Position numbers and translations under genes: made by a program. The notes under the pieces were generated by a model. The model ran no database searches. It saw only the letters and a program-made list of their open reading frames with translations, and was not told where the DNA came from. From contig OY987247.1 in assembly GCA_963920765.1 (NCBI GenBank), forward strand, positions 6,978,471 through 7,042,470: a DNA stretch of 64,000 bases. The letters run 5' to 3'. Every line of letters starts with the position of its first letter. Positions within the stretch are counted from its first letter, which is position 1. Positions 1 to 10,911 of this stretch are shown here, piece by piece. This DNA is from Ulota crispa. Its lineage: Eukaryota > Streptophyta > Bryopsida > Orthotrichales > Orthotrichaceae.

Positions 1-2152
1 GTGTTGAAATTGATCCGATAAGATGAAATATACTATTTGAATGTTCTATTTGTTCACTTATTGAAATAGAAAAAATGTGTGATTTGCCATTTTTACCTTA
101 GAACAACATCATTTTACTTGTTTTGTTATATGTATCATGATCTTGACTATAAATCTATTTTTGGTATAGAATGACTTATTTACTTTCCAATTCAAATTTT
201 AGCTTAAATTGTAGTATTCTTAAATTTTAAAGTAATAAACCAAGTAACGTTTGTTACACATTTAGTACTTCATAGTAAAATATGATTGTGTTCTTAGTTT
301 TATGATAAGTTGATTGAGAAGTTTTATCAACATCGTTGTTTTTATTAAACTATCCCATTTTCAGCACATATCTTTAAGTTTTCCTTAGTTAATTTAGTAC
401 TTTAGTTTCTTTGCCTTGTAGAAAATGTGACCAAATTTCTCTTTAATGTAAAAAGTACATTTTTTGAGAAAGTAAAGATTTGTGTGCACAAGCTTTGTAC
501 ATCTTGAATACATATAATGAAATCAATTAAACGTGGTGTAGAAAAATAACAATGAGAAACCAACACCAAATTAGCTTTGTGTATACAATAAAGCTATAGG
601 GTCACAAAAAAAAAGAGTTGTGGCATACTCAACACTAGGGTGTATCATGTATTTTATCACCTATAGAAGAAAAAAAACATGAAATATGAAATGGTTTCAA
701 CAAAAATATCATTAATATGAATTGTACCTTTTAAACACACTTGTGCTACTCCTAAGAATGTTTGCACAAGGAAAGTGCATACATGCAATAAAATCATGAG
801 GATATCAAAGATTGTGTTTTTTCACATTTTTTGACTTCTTTTTAGTTTTGATATTTATGACATCTTTAATTACTTATGAAATATTCATGTAAAAATGGAC
901 TTTCTATGTCCCTAAGCATTGTAGATTGCTTAATATTTTGCAAGTGTTTTTCCATAAGTTTTATGTGTCTTCCAATTTGGACGTATCTCTTGATATTTTG
1001 TAAGTATCTCCAAATGTTTTGGGAATACCTCTCCAATCAAAACAATTTATAGACTACTACTTATGGACTTTGAACAATCCATGTATAATTGAATGTGGCA
1101 TATTTTTTGTTTTCCATCTTTTTGTATGCATTTTCTAAACCAACAAACAATCTCTTTGCACTACCATGCAACATTGAAATTTCTGAAATTTTTCTTTTGT
1201 CGCATTGAACTAAATTTTAATTATCCATGTGATTTGGAGCTTTCTGTGTAAAACATAAGGGGATCTTCCTTTGCTGAGGGACACAAATCTCTCAATGTTT
1301 TGCACACACCTCCAAATGTACACTACACAACACCCAATGTGCACCACACATCTCCCAGTGTTTTGTACAAATCTTGTGCAATTTGATTGTTGTTTTTGGA
1401 CTTTGCATAGCCTAATTAGTTGAATGTGGCATCTTTATCAATCTTGATGCATATTCAACTTGTAATTTGTTTGTAAATGTTGTGTACAATATATATATAC
1501 ATACTCATAAAGTCTATTGGAATTTCAATCTAAATTTAAAGTTCATGATTAAGCTGAAAACAATTGTAGATTTCAATCATGTTTTCTTTCTAGTAATTTT
1601 TCAAAACAAAAGTAAATTGCAATTGTATTTCAAAACTTTACCTTGAAATCTGTAAACATCCATTTCTAACATCTAGACTTAACTTTTTAAAATTCAACCT
1701 TTCCTACTTTAAACAAAAAAATAAAGTCTTGAATTTCAATAAAAAAAAAAGATTCAGAAATGAATCAGCTTACACAGTTACACACTCGCATTTTTTTCCT
1801 CATGAATTTAGTAATAACAGTAGTTACCATTCCTTGATGTTTAAACAAGTACATTGTAACAAATGAATACATGATTGCACAATACTTATGTTTTTATGGA
1901 TCTATTATACAATCATTGAGACTCATAGTAAAAAATGGTAGTCACAAAAAGCAAAAATGTATTGTCTTTTAAAAAAACTAATACAATAAAAATTATTGTA
2001 AGTTTTTTTTGAAAAAAAAATCTAAAATTTTCTAATAAGCTCAAATATTTGTCACAGAAGAATACATTTATATTATGTTTTGATTTATCAACTTTTGCAA
2101 CAAACCCTAACAAATAGTTTTTGTTTAATGTACTTTTTTTTGTTTCATTTAG
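1..2152. other. AT-rich non-coding stretch, probably intron or intergenic
   Basis: No open frame with coding character is visible. Homopolymer A and T runs are frequent. Two copies of a diffuse dispersed repeat lie near 890-1110 and 1255-1430. They share phrases such as TTTTGCAAGTGTTTT, CCAATTTGGACGT and TTAGTTGAATGTGGCAT with 2480-2690, 11680-11800 and 32370-32500. If the exon at 2153 is real, at least part of this stretch is its upstream intron. Confidence 0.5.
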
Positions 2153-2329
2153 GAACTTGAGATTGAACGGGATTTGTTTGCAAAGGAAGTGGGGACCCTT
2201 CAAAAATCAATAAGAGGACTCCGGCGCATTTTTGTAAAAGTGAATAGTGAAAACGATGAACTACAAAGAATAAGGCAAAAAATCAGTAAACTAGAAAGTG
2301 CAAACAAAGAATTAAGGAGCAAAATCCAA
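2153..2329 (+). CDS. Candidate internal exon, coiled-coil protein (partial gene)
   Basis: A 177-nt open segment has a T-rich tract plus AG immediately before it (2151-2152) and a consensus GTGAGT donor at 2330. It encodes 59 residues in phase 0 at both ends. The peptide starts ELEIERDLFAKEVGTLQKSI and continues with heptad-like leucine, isoleucine and charged residues, and reads as a coiled coil. I do not recognise the family. Upstream exons would lie outside the window or in unrecognised AT-rich sequence. It is phase-compatible with the exon starting at 3814, so the two could form one gene, but base composition differs sharply (this exon is AT-rich, the other GC-rich). A chance open frame between splice-like sites is possible but less likely given the strong donor. 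Confidence 0.5.
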
Positions 2330-2479
2330 GTGAGTTTTTTTTACATCAAAGTTTTCAATTTGAGGGATTTTGAGTATACAGTTGCTCATGCCAAAGCTCA
2401 AAATGAACTAAAATTCATTACAAACATTTAAAAAAATGATATATTCAACTAAATTATCTACTATTCAAGTAAGTATGGT

Positions 2480-2690
2480 CTTTCTATCTCCATGAACATT
2501 GAAATATTTCTCAATATATTGCATACTCTTTTTCCTCAACTTTGCATGTCTTTCAATTTGGACGTGTCTTTTGATGTTTTACAATTATCTTGTCATGCTT
2601 TGTAAACATCTTGCCACGTTTTGTCAACCAAATCAATTTTTGGGTTATTAATTATGGATTTTGAATAGCCAATCCTTAGTTAAATGTGGC
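2480..2690 (+). repeat. Dispersed repeat, GAATGTGGC family
   Basis: This matches 890-1110 in order: CAATTTGGACGTGTCTTTTG, then TTTTACAATTATCTTG, then ATGGATTTTGAATAG, then AGTTAAATGTGGC. Weaker copies lie near 1255-1430, 11680-11800 and 32370-32500. No terminal inverted repeat or target duplication could be fixed, so the class is unknown. Confidence 0.5.
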
Positions 2691-3191
2691 GTGAAAAACA
2701 CTATAAATTTTGATTTTATCATATTTCAATGTTTGAGGCATATAAGGACAATGTAGGTGTTGTCCCATGACCCCATATTTTTAAGTCCTAATTGTTCTAG
2801 AGCCCAAATAAGTGAAGTTGTAAAGGGCAAACAAAAATATTACAAAATATGTAAACACTTTCATATAAAAAACACATTTGAGGTTTTTGTTTTTTAGGTT
2901 CAACATCTTAGAAAAAAATCCATCTTTTTTGGCACCAAAACTTTCAAAATGTACTCTCATGTAAGTGTTTGTAAGTGAACACAATCTATGAAAATAATGT
3001 GAAACTACAATCCTTAGTATTTCAATTAGACTTTGAGATTTCAATAAGACTTTGGGCATAGTGTGAACCCACCCTACTTTTAAATTTCAGCCTCTGAACA
3101 AGCGCTGCTTTACACTAGGTTTTAGAGGTTGCTGTGCTGCTCTTGAATCTTGGCCTCTCATTGCTTGATTTTTTGAAAAGAGTCCCAAGGC

Positions 3192-3650
3192 CCTTTACAC
3201 TAAGAGTCAAGGTCAAATTTTCATAACTTACTTCAATATTTGAAAAACAAGATCTAACGCTCAATTTTAGAAATTGAATTCATCAGGAACAGAAGGTCAA
3301 CCCAACGCCCCAAGCCCATTTGTCAAATTTCATCAAAATTTAATTATATGAATATGTATTCATTTTTATGAACAATCGATAATATAAGATGGATCGAAAA
3401 TCTTGACCGCTCTACTTTATCTCTTTCTTCACTTTTTTTTCTTTCGGAATATTCAAAGATTGCTTTTGTTGTACTTGATCTCCTACTTCATCTTTTTTCT
3501 TTTGGAATTTTCAAAGATTGCATTTATTGCATTCTTAGTATATTCGTAGTATAGTAAGTCTTTGAAGATGTTCTTGAGGCTATTTGTACTTAAATTTTCG
3601 TTCCACAATGCCACAAATTTTCCTGACCTTGACGCTCTTTTAGTGTAAAG
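3192..3650. mobile_element. Inverted-repeat element, probable MITE
   Basis: The left end reads CTTTACACTAAGAGTCAAGG. The right end is its near reverse complement (CCTTGACGCTCTTTTAGTGTAAAG, ending at 3650). The roughly 460-bp interior has no coding sequence. Target duplication is not clear. It would lie in the intron if exons 2153-2329 and 3814-5211 belong to one gene. Confidence 0.5.
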
Positions 3651-3813
3651 TAGCCGTAAAGCCGTAAAGCTCATTTGAATTTCCAACCTCTCTCGACCAA
3701 TCAGACTTTGGAGAATTCATTGGGAACAGGCTCCTTTGTTACAAAAAAGTACCAACATTCTTGCATAAATCCTGTCGGTGAACCAACAAAATAAAACTGC
3801 ACTGTATGTGCAG

Positions 3814-5211
3814 AGCACTCAAAAAGCGATCGGAGACGCAAAAACAGAGATTGGAGAGCTCGCAAGCCAGAGCACCGCAGCACAAGCAGGCGCCAGAGCA
3901 GCGAATTCGAAGCTCATCGAACTAGAGAACCACTCCCAGGTACTAGCAAAACTGAAACATCAAGAAGAATGCGAGAGACTGCGACTAGAACACTCCATCC
4001 TCAAAACAGGAGACGAAACACGGCAAATCCTCAAAGACAAAATCGCCGCAGAAAAGCAAGCTTTATACAACGCTCAAGCCTCCGCCGAAACACCTCCAAG
4101 CCAAACAAAGAAATTCAAGTTCCCCGAGCAACCACCGGACTCACCGAGCGGAGACGCCATGGCTCAACTAGAGGCAGCGTTCCTCGCCGAAGTGGAAACC
4201 GCCGCCGTGGAGTTCATAGAAACAGTGCCCGCATCGCAACCGCCGTCTCCGAAATCCGAGGCGCAACTCAAAGAACAACACGTCACATTCGAAAACAGAA
4301 AAGACTTCTTCACGGAGAAAGTCGAGGACGCAGAGACACGGTTTCTGATGGCTATGGAAGAAATAGAGTACGGCAAAGCGAGAACGAAGCAAGGGCAATC
4401 GTTAGCGAAGCGATTAGCCGCAGCTGAGAAAGCAAGATTAGCAGCGGAGAAAGAACGGCAAGCAGCAGAAGCGCTCGCGAAGCAGTTTGCGGAGGATGCA
4501 AAGAAAGCGCGAGAGGAAGCGGCGAGATTGCAAGCGGAACTGGAGAAGCTGCGAGCCATGGGAGCGGGCGACAAGCGGTGGAAGAGTGAGAAGGTTACCG
4601 TTACCGTCGGCGAGGAGGTTTTGAAACCTCTCGATTACACGGTGCAAGTTCTTGACAAAGGCGCCGAGATCGACATCGACGTCGACATCGCCATGGCCGG
4701 TGGTGCGAGCTCCTCAACTCCTGACGAAATGGCAAACCGGAAGAAACTCGACGATTTGAACAACGCAAAAGCTAAAGCGGAAGCGGAAGCTAAGCGACTT
4801 GAAGAAGCGATGCGAAAAGCGCAAGAAGAGCGCGACAGATTGGCTGCGGAGCTTGCAAAGCTGCAAAGCATGGGCGCTGGAGGGAAACGATGGAAGAACG
4901 AGATCGTGTCTGTTGTGATGGGAGCGAAAGCGTTGTCGGCGGATGAGTATATGTTGACGGTGCTTGATAAAGGCTCGCAAATCGACATCGATGTGCAAAT
5001 CCAAGGCATTACTAGCAAGATCGAAGGTGAACTGGCGAAAGTGAAAGCCATAGCCGGCGAGACGCAGAAGGGTTTGTTGGATGACGAGAGTAGCAGATTG
5101 ATCAAGACCAATATTCAAGAGGTGTTGCAGCATTTGGAAATTATTTCTGCCGTTATCAAACCGAGCGCCGGTCCCAGTAAACACGATGTGTCGAGCTCCT
5201 CCGGCGATTGA
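3814..5211 (+). CDS. Coiled-coil protein with a duplicated MGAG-KRWK...IDIDV module
   Basis: The open frame runs from an in-frame stop at 3766 to TGA at 5209. It has no ATG before 4159 (MAQLEAAF). Composition turns GC-rich just after a TATGTGCAG acceptor-like site, so I place an exon start at 3814 in phase 0; the first coding exon would then be upstream. Translation from 3814 gives 465 residues. Numbering below counts the GTG at 3778 as residue 1. The protein has alanine/glutamate/lysine-rich coiled coil (about 185-258 and 315-362). Each tract runs into a non-helical block that starts MGAG-KRWK (M261, M365) and ends in a hydrophobic VLDKG then IDIDV (298, 402). The two blocks are exactly 104 residues apart. 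A Ser-rich tail ends SSSSGD. No signal peptide or membrane segment is seen. I do not recognise the family. The unusual module could be a small beta domain. Alternative: an intronless gene starting at 4159. Confidence 0.65.
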   Translation, partial: STQKAIGDAKTEIGELASQSTAAQAGARAANSKLIELENHSQVLAKLKHQEECERLRLEHSILKTGDETRQILKDKIAAEKQALYNAQASAETPPSQTKKFKFPEQPPDSPSGDAMAQLEAAFLAEVETAAVEFIETVPASQPPSPKSEAQLKEQHVTFENRKDFFTEKVEDAETRFLMAMEEIEYGKARTKQGQSLAKRLAAAEKARLAAEKERQAAEALAKQFAEDAKKAREEAARLQAELEKLRAMGAGDKRWKSEKVTVTVGEEVLKPLDYTVQVLDKGAEIDIDVDIAMAGGASSSTPDEMANRKKLDDLNNAKAKAEAEAKRLEEAMRKAQEERDRLAAELAKLQSMGAGGKRWKNEIVSVVMGAKALSADEYMLTVLDKGSQIDIDVQIQGITSKIEGELAKVKAIAGETQKGLLDDESSRLIKTNIQEVLQHLEIISAVIKPSAGPSKHDVSSSSGD

Positions 5212-5453
5212 ATGAAGCGATCCGCCATCGCCGTCGGAGAAGATGAAACATGAACTAGGAAAAGCTTTGAGGCAAACTGCGTTTTTGTCGAAGGTGCTTG
5301 AATTCCTCGGTAGGGGGTGTGAATCGTTAAGGTTTCAAAATTCTTAAGGTTTTCGGGATTTTAGGAGTAGGGGTAATCTATTTGTCACACCTTCTTTGAG
5401 AATGAAACTTCTATGAGAGATGTGAAGTTGTTGAGAGGAAATGAGAGTCAATA
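5212..5453 (+). other. Probable 3' untranslated region of the coiled-coil gene
   Basis: GC content falls off after the TGA and no further frame stays open. The tract runs up to the inverted-repeat element that starts at 5454. No clear polyadenylation signal can be named. Confidence 0.35.
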
Positions 5454-5776
5454 GGGGTTTCAAACATAAAATCTGGCCTTCGAACTTCTCACTTCACAAG
5501 ATCTTCGTTCACTAGTGAATTGTTTTTGTTCCCTTGTACGTGCAAAGTCTGAGACATTCGTGAGTTTCTGGAAGTTTCTGCAAAAGAAGTTTCTGAATTT
5601 GAGGAAGCAAGTGAATGAGCCCCACAAAGTCACGAAAGTGAGTTTCTGAAGTTCACTCCTCACATGAATCACGTTAGGAGTGAAGTCCAGAGGTGAGTCG
5701 CCTCTGGTTCACTAGTGACTTCACAGAGGTGAATTGCGACGTGAGTCACCTAAAGAAGTTTAAGTTTGAAGCCCCC
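5454..5776. mobile_element. MITE, GGGGTTTCAAACATAAA family, copy 1
   Basis: Left terminus GGGGTTTCAAACATAAA; right terminus AAGTTTGAAGCCCC. The interior carries the palindrome TTCACTAGTGAA and pieces such as CACCTCTGGACTTCACTCC (read in reverse) that recur in copies at about 35330-35650 and 60772-61207. Non-coding. Flanking bases do not give a certain target duplication (ATA left, TAA right). Confidence 0.65.
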
Positions 5777-7344
5777 TAACGGGAGCATTTCTTTTATGGA
5801 AGAAGGTGCAATTCTCCTTTCTATGAAGGCCGTTGTGGGCTAGAAGGGGTCATGTCCTCGATGTGACTCCCTTTTTGTGAGCGGTAGAGAATGGAGAATG
5901 GAGAATGAGTTTACTTAGAAAATGGTGATATAGTAAGAAAACAAGCTACATTCACACTCTCAACCAAGGAATCTAACTACAAGGAGAGTGAAAGCAAGAA
6001 AAACAAGATGAGTAAGAGACAAGTAATTGTAAAAATTTCACATGCAAATACTTCTTCACGTTCCTCTTCTTCTTTGGAGGTGAAGATAAACACTTCTCAC
6101 TCTTCAAAGAATGGGACCTCTAATGTGAGTTCTTTGAGTTATAAGAGTTGTTAGCAATATGTGTATTGATTTGAGGTAGGTAAATTCTTTTGATGAGATT
6201 TTGTAAGAAATTTTTACCTCATTTAGACCAACATTCCTTTAGATGTGTACAAAGGTTCTTAGAAATATAGGAAGTCATTTACAAACTTGATTTATCATAA
6301 TTGTTGTTAAAGCCCAACTTATGATGTTTAGCACTAGACGGTCGTAGCAAATGTCACATAAACTGAATCAAGAAACAATTAATTGATTAGATTGAATGTA
6401 GTTATTGGAGGGAGGTGGAATTTCTCTACTTTTTAGAAGTCTTATCTTTTAATAGTAGAATGTTCCATCTCCTTCCTTATAAACAACATGATGACGTGGA
6501 TAAAACATCTAACGGTCCTAGTTGTTTTTTGGGTTTATGTGTGATGGAAGAATAAAAAGCACAAGCAAATATGAAGTGTGTCCAAGATTTTATAATCTCT
6601 AGCCTATGTACATTGAGCTCAAAGGCATCATTATTTTGATTGATTTTACTATTTCAAGGAACTATTGTCATTATTTTTGTTGTTGATTTTTTATGGCTCA
6701 ATTTTTTGGTATAAGATATTTTACTCTATGTTGTCTTTTTATTCTTGTTTTATTTGTAGTATTATTGCTTCTAATGTATCTTCAATCCATATATAGAAGG
6801 GTCTAAAAATCTATGTATGAGAGAAGATTGGGATTTCTATGAATGATGTCTATTAATTAAAAAATGCCTTGTTCACCTTGGATTTTCTATTTAGTTTGCC
6901 TCAAATGTCAACTAAATAATTGGAGCTACAACTCAAAAACAATTCATGATGACAATTTGTTAAAAGTTTTCAAATTTGGAAAAGTATTGTATAACAAGCA
7001 TTATCTAAAAAAACTCATTATTTGTTAATAAACTAGTTTTTTTCCAAGTACTTTCATAAAGGCTTGTTTCCACTTGCTCTTATGAGCAGTGTTAGGTGAA
7101 TATTAGATGGTTAATTTTAATTGGCATTCCCCCTTGAGTTAGAAATTAAGGACCAAATCTAGTTGGCAAGGTAGTAAATATCATTGGTTTTAGTATGTAG
7201 AAATTGTAATAAACTATGACCACATAAATAGCTCTTTGCAAAAAATCTTAAATTCCAAAATCAAGGAAAACAAAGATTTGATAGTACTACCCATTGTATT
7301 ATGTAAAGTTGGTGAGGAGAGTGGATTATCTAATATTGGTGGCT
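5777..7344. other. Non-coding stretch between repeats
   Basis: No supported gene. A GAGAATGG direct repeat near 5888-5908 and its surroundings resemble, in reverse, 35890-35960 (CCATTCTCCATTCTCCATTT). The rest is AT-rich with frequent stops in all frames. Confidence 0.45.
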
Positions 7345-7348
7345 TTAA

Positions 7349-8260
7349 CCCCTAAAATTCTTTTGTGATTAGAGGCCCAAAACTGCTTCAAAATACTAGT
7401 CCCCAAAGCAAGGTCTAAATCTTCATTGAAACTTACTTTTTAACAAATCTGACCGTAGGATCCTTTGGTTGACTTGCACAAGTATATTGTCCCAAAATTT
7501 CAGAACAAAAATCCCCACCAATTGCAAGATCAATGTGCCTAAACTTCAAAATGTAGGTTTTTCTAGTCCTTCCAAAAGGTGAAGTTTTGATTTTCAAACT
7601 TTTAAGAAAAAAAAAACATATGTTGTATTTCTTGTGCAATTTTTGCAATATGTTGGAAAACAGGTTGAAAGCATATATAAAAAAATTTAACCAAAAAACA
7701 TTTGGGATTCATTTTTCCAAAAATTGTAAAGTGAAAGGTATTGATGAATGAAAGATATAACTAATATGCTAATAAGTTTTGGAAAAATTTGGAAATTGTT
7801 AGTCCCAATGGTGAGAATGCTCTAACAGACAATTAGTAACTTTCATTTTCATTTTCATTTGAAAGTTTTCAAAATTGAGAGTAAAAGGTAACTTTATGTG
7901 TTTTTTCTACCCTCTCCCTACCTTCATTGCCTGCAAAATAAAACTCCTTGTAACTCTTACCTCATTATTTGGAATTGAGTGATTCAATTTTTTTTGAGTA
8001 GGTATCAATCTATACAATTCTATAAAAAAAAATTTAAAATTTAGAATATATTTTTTGCTGCTTGGTTTGACATTGAAATTGAAAAATCCTTCTAACTTTT
8101 GCATTACTTATTAGAACAACATGAAATAAAGCTTCACATGTAGATTATGAAGAGTAGCATCTATCCTAAAAACTTCATGAAAAAATTTCAAATTATGAAG
8201 TCAAGAGAGCCTGCCCAAGTTCTCATAAAGCCCAAAATGGGCTCCTTGGACCTTTAGGGG
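7349..8260. mobile_element. TTAA-bounded repeat, subfamily A, copy 1
   Basis: TTAA then CCCCTAAAA at the left and CCTTTAGGGG then TTAA at the right delimit 912 bp. Inside is the subfamily signature CTGACCGTAGGATC (7449), also found as near matches at 46505, 48083 and 57470. No coding capacity. TTAA could be a target duplication or part of the terminal repeat; being its own complement, it cannot be assigned. Confidence 0.65.
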
Positions 8261-8975
8261 TTAACATACTTTGCCAATAGTGTGAATAATAAGTACCAAA
8301 AGTACTATCAACTTTGCTAAAGGAGTTGACAACATCTGCAAGCTCTAAGTACCCTTTATGCACCTACTTTGTTATTTTTAACAAAGATCATACCATTTCA
8401 CTACAAGCAAGTGGAAACAGGCCTCAAGCCTTCATTGAAAACAACATATCCAAAAAAAACTTCATTTGTCAATGGTTGATTACATATTCTCCCAACTTCT
8501 CATAAAACTAGCATCTTATAGTTTTTGTAATACAATCATGTCGTGTTCTTCATAATCTAATGTTTGTTTGAGTGATAATCAACAAATCTATTGAAAACTC
8601 ACAATATATCATCTGTCAAAACTTAAAATGACATATGTGCATTTGTAAGTTCACTGGGCATGAATTAGTACTCAAAACATTCATTCCTTACTTTTGTTGC
8701 AGTCTCCCATTCATTCCCTTTTAAAATGTTCACCGAAACCATGAGTTCCAAATAATTGAGTTGATACAAAACACGTTTTCTATTCCAAAATCTGGGTTTT
8801 TATAGCCCATATAGTCATGCTCTTTTATTGTTTCTATGAAGCAACTACAAACATTTAGAAGGTGTTCAAGATCATCAATCACTTTTCATTTAGTAAAACA
8901 AACTAAAAAAAAGTTTGCTTGATGAACATTATTTACACTAAACTGATCATCAGTTAATTTTTGAATTTATATTAA

Positions 8976-10911
8976 CCTCTAAAGCTCGAAGGATATTGCA
9001 AATATATACATATATATACATATATCCAAACCTGCCACTTTGTGATGATTTATTCAAAATTCAAATTAGAAACTTTTTTAGTTTCAACCATAAAATATTT
9101 TAACATATAAGTAAGAAAATGTGTGGAAAAGATTTCAGCCCATTTGACCTTTTAGATTAAAAGATTGTAACATTCATAATTTTTTGGCTCTGCCAGAAAG
9201 GGACAACAAACTTTGAGTCCCCTTAGTTGAATTTTCTTGCTCTACACAAACTCAAGGATTTGGGGCATTCATAAGCATGTGATGTTAGGTTCAACCATGC
9301 AAAATTTTAGATGCAATTGAGATGTCTAACTTACTCTAAATGAGATTGCAGTATAAGGTGGTTAAAAATAATAATTATACACTACCCAATCTCTAGAAAT
9401 TTCTTGTATAGTCAAAATCTATATTTTTACAAATCCAAGTGGTGAAATAATATAACCCCAAGTCTTCCACAAGTAGGCTTTTTTAAAAGAAAATTACTAT
9501 AGCTTGCAAAGTTACGTTAATTCTACCTTTGCCACAGTGGCACAATTAACTATTTTTGCACTTGGTCAAGTGCACTCTCCATGCAACCAACTACAACTTA
9601 GATGTTCAAGCTAACCTTGCAAAGCTCTGCGGGTGGCGTTTTTTTTTTTACTTTTTCAAACTTTTTTAAACTTTTTTTATTTGCTTTTTTTAAAATTAAA
9701 AATTAAAATAAAACCCAGCCAGGGTAGCCCCACGGAACTGCGCGAGGCTCCCCCTGGCTGGGTTTTATTTTATTTTTTTAATTTTAAAAAAGCAAACAAA
9801 GTTTAAAATAAGTTTTAAAAGTTTTAAAAAAGTAATAAAAAAAGTAAAAAATTGTCATTTGTGGAACAAATTTGGCCAATTATCCCTCCTTGTTGGAGAT
9901 GACATACATCTTGCTCATACAATTGTAAGTGCAATTTTATATGGTCAAGTGCAAAAACAACTAATTGGGTGTGACTATACATAGTCTTCAAATCTCCTTC
10001 ATGGATAAAGCAAGATAGAGAGAAAGATTGACTTCCTAAATGCAAATCTTGTTCAATAAAGAAAAAAACTTGAAGAAATCTTATGCTTCAACAATAAACT
10101 ACCAAACTTGTTTAATTTCGTGATTTAACAAATTGTTTATTGCTATAAAATTAATTACAAATGGCTAATATTGGCTCCAACAAAATGCTAAACTAAAAAA
10201 CTAAAAATCAAAAACTTTTTACATTTTCTTCCCTTTGTGGGTGAGGTTATCATGACATATTTCAAAACATCCCCTATGGCCATACATGTATTTGCCATTG
10301 TAATTTTGGCCATATATGTAAGGTTGTGTCTTGCCATTTTTGCTAACCACACAATTTCCTCTCAAATTAGAGATTGAGGGGTAATATCAATTACGGCTTC
10401 TTGTTTAGTTGCAATTTTGTTCTCTCTAATCATGTAAAAGAATTTTTCTTAATTCTAGATGAAATTGGGGATACGTCATTGGCTTTGGCTGCTCTTGACC
10501 ATTCTTACACTCATGAACATACAAGACATACATGTTCACCATTGTCATGTTCAATAGAAAAAAAAAAAAAAACGCTATGCAAAGTCCCTTATCAAGTCTC
10601 CTACCAAAACCCAACCAAGACCCCATGCCAAGACCTTCACCCAAACCCTCATCAAGATTACTATTGAAGCTAATTTTGGGCATTTTTTTTTTCACTACTC
10701 TCTATTTGCACCAAGTTGCCCAAGCAATTTGTATCATTTCAAGCATAGTAACTTTTACTTGAGCATCTAATTGAAGGATTTTTTTCACATAAAGATATTC
10801 ATTGTACGCACCTTGTCTCCAAATCTAAAAAACCACATGCCTAAAATTGACTTCATAGGAACCTACCCAAATTTTCAATTGTCTATTGAACAAACAATTA
10901 TCCTTTAGGGG
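8976..10911. mobile_element. TTAA-bounded repeat, subfamily B, interrupted copy
   Basis: The left end TTAA-CCTCTAAAGCTCGAAGG and the right end CCTTTAGGGG match the copy at 49346-50295. So do internal stretches: TGATGATTTATTCAAAATT near 9041, AAAATGTGTGGAAAAGA near 9116, GACTTCATAGGAACCTACCC near 10850. This copy is about 1.9 kb against 0.95 kb for the other. The extra roughly 1 kb lies between about 9530 and 10700 and contains the fold-back at 9641-9850. The right TTAA has decayed to TCAA. No protein is encoded. Confidence 0.6.
9641..9850. repeat. Fold-back (long inverted repeat) with a GC-rich core
   Basis: T-rich and A-rich arms of about 90 bp lead into the stem AAAACCCAGCCAGGG / CCCTGGCTGGGTTTT, with a loop of about 25 nt (9731-9755) containing CCCCACGGAACTGCGCGAGG. 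As RNA from either strand it would fold into one long hairpin. It could be a MITE nested in the TTAA-bounded repeat, or a small-RNA precursor. No coding sequence. Confidence 0.6.

Noticed and set aside
3778-3813. GTG at 3778 as start codon of the coiled-coil gene
   Set aside because: Plant nuclear genes use ATG. The segment before 3814 is AT-rich and ends in an acceptor-like TATGTGCAG, so it is better read as intron.
4164-5184. Long antisense frames (136-158 codons) opposite the coiled-coil gene
   Set aside because: They mirror the GC-rich codons of the plus-strand gene, and their Ser/Ala/Phe-rich composition is typical of shadow frames.
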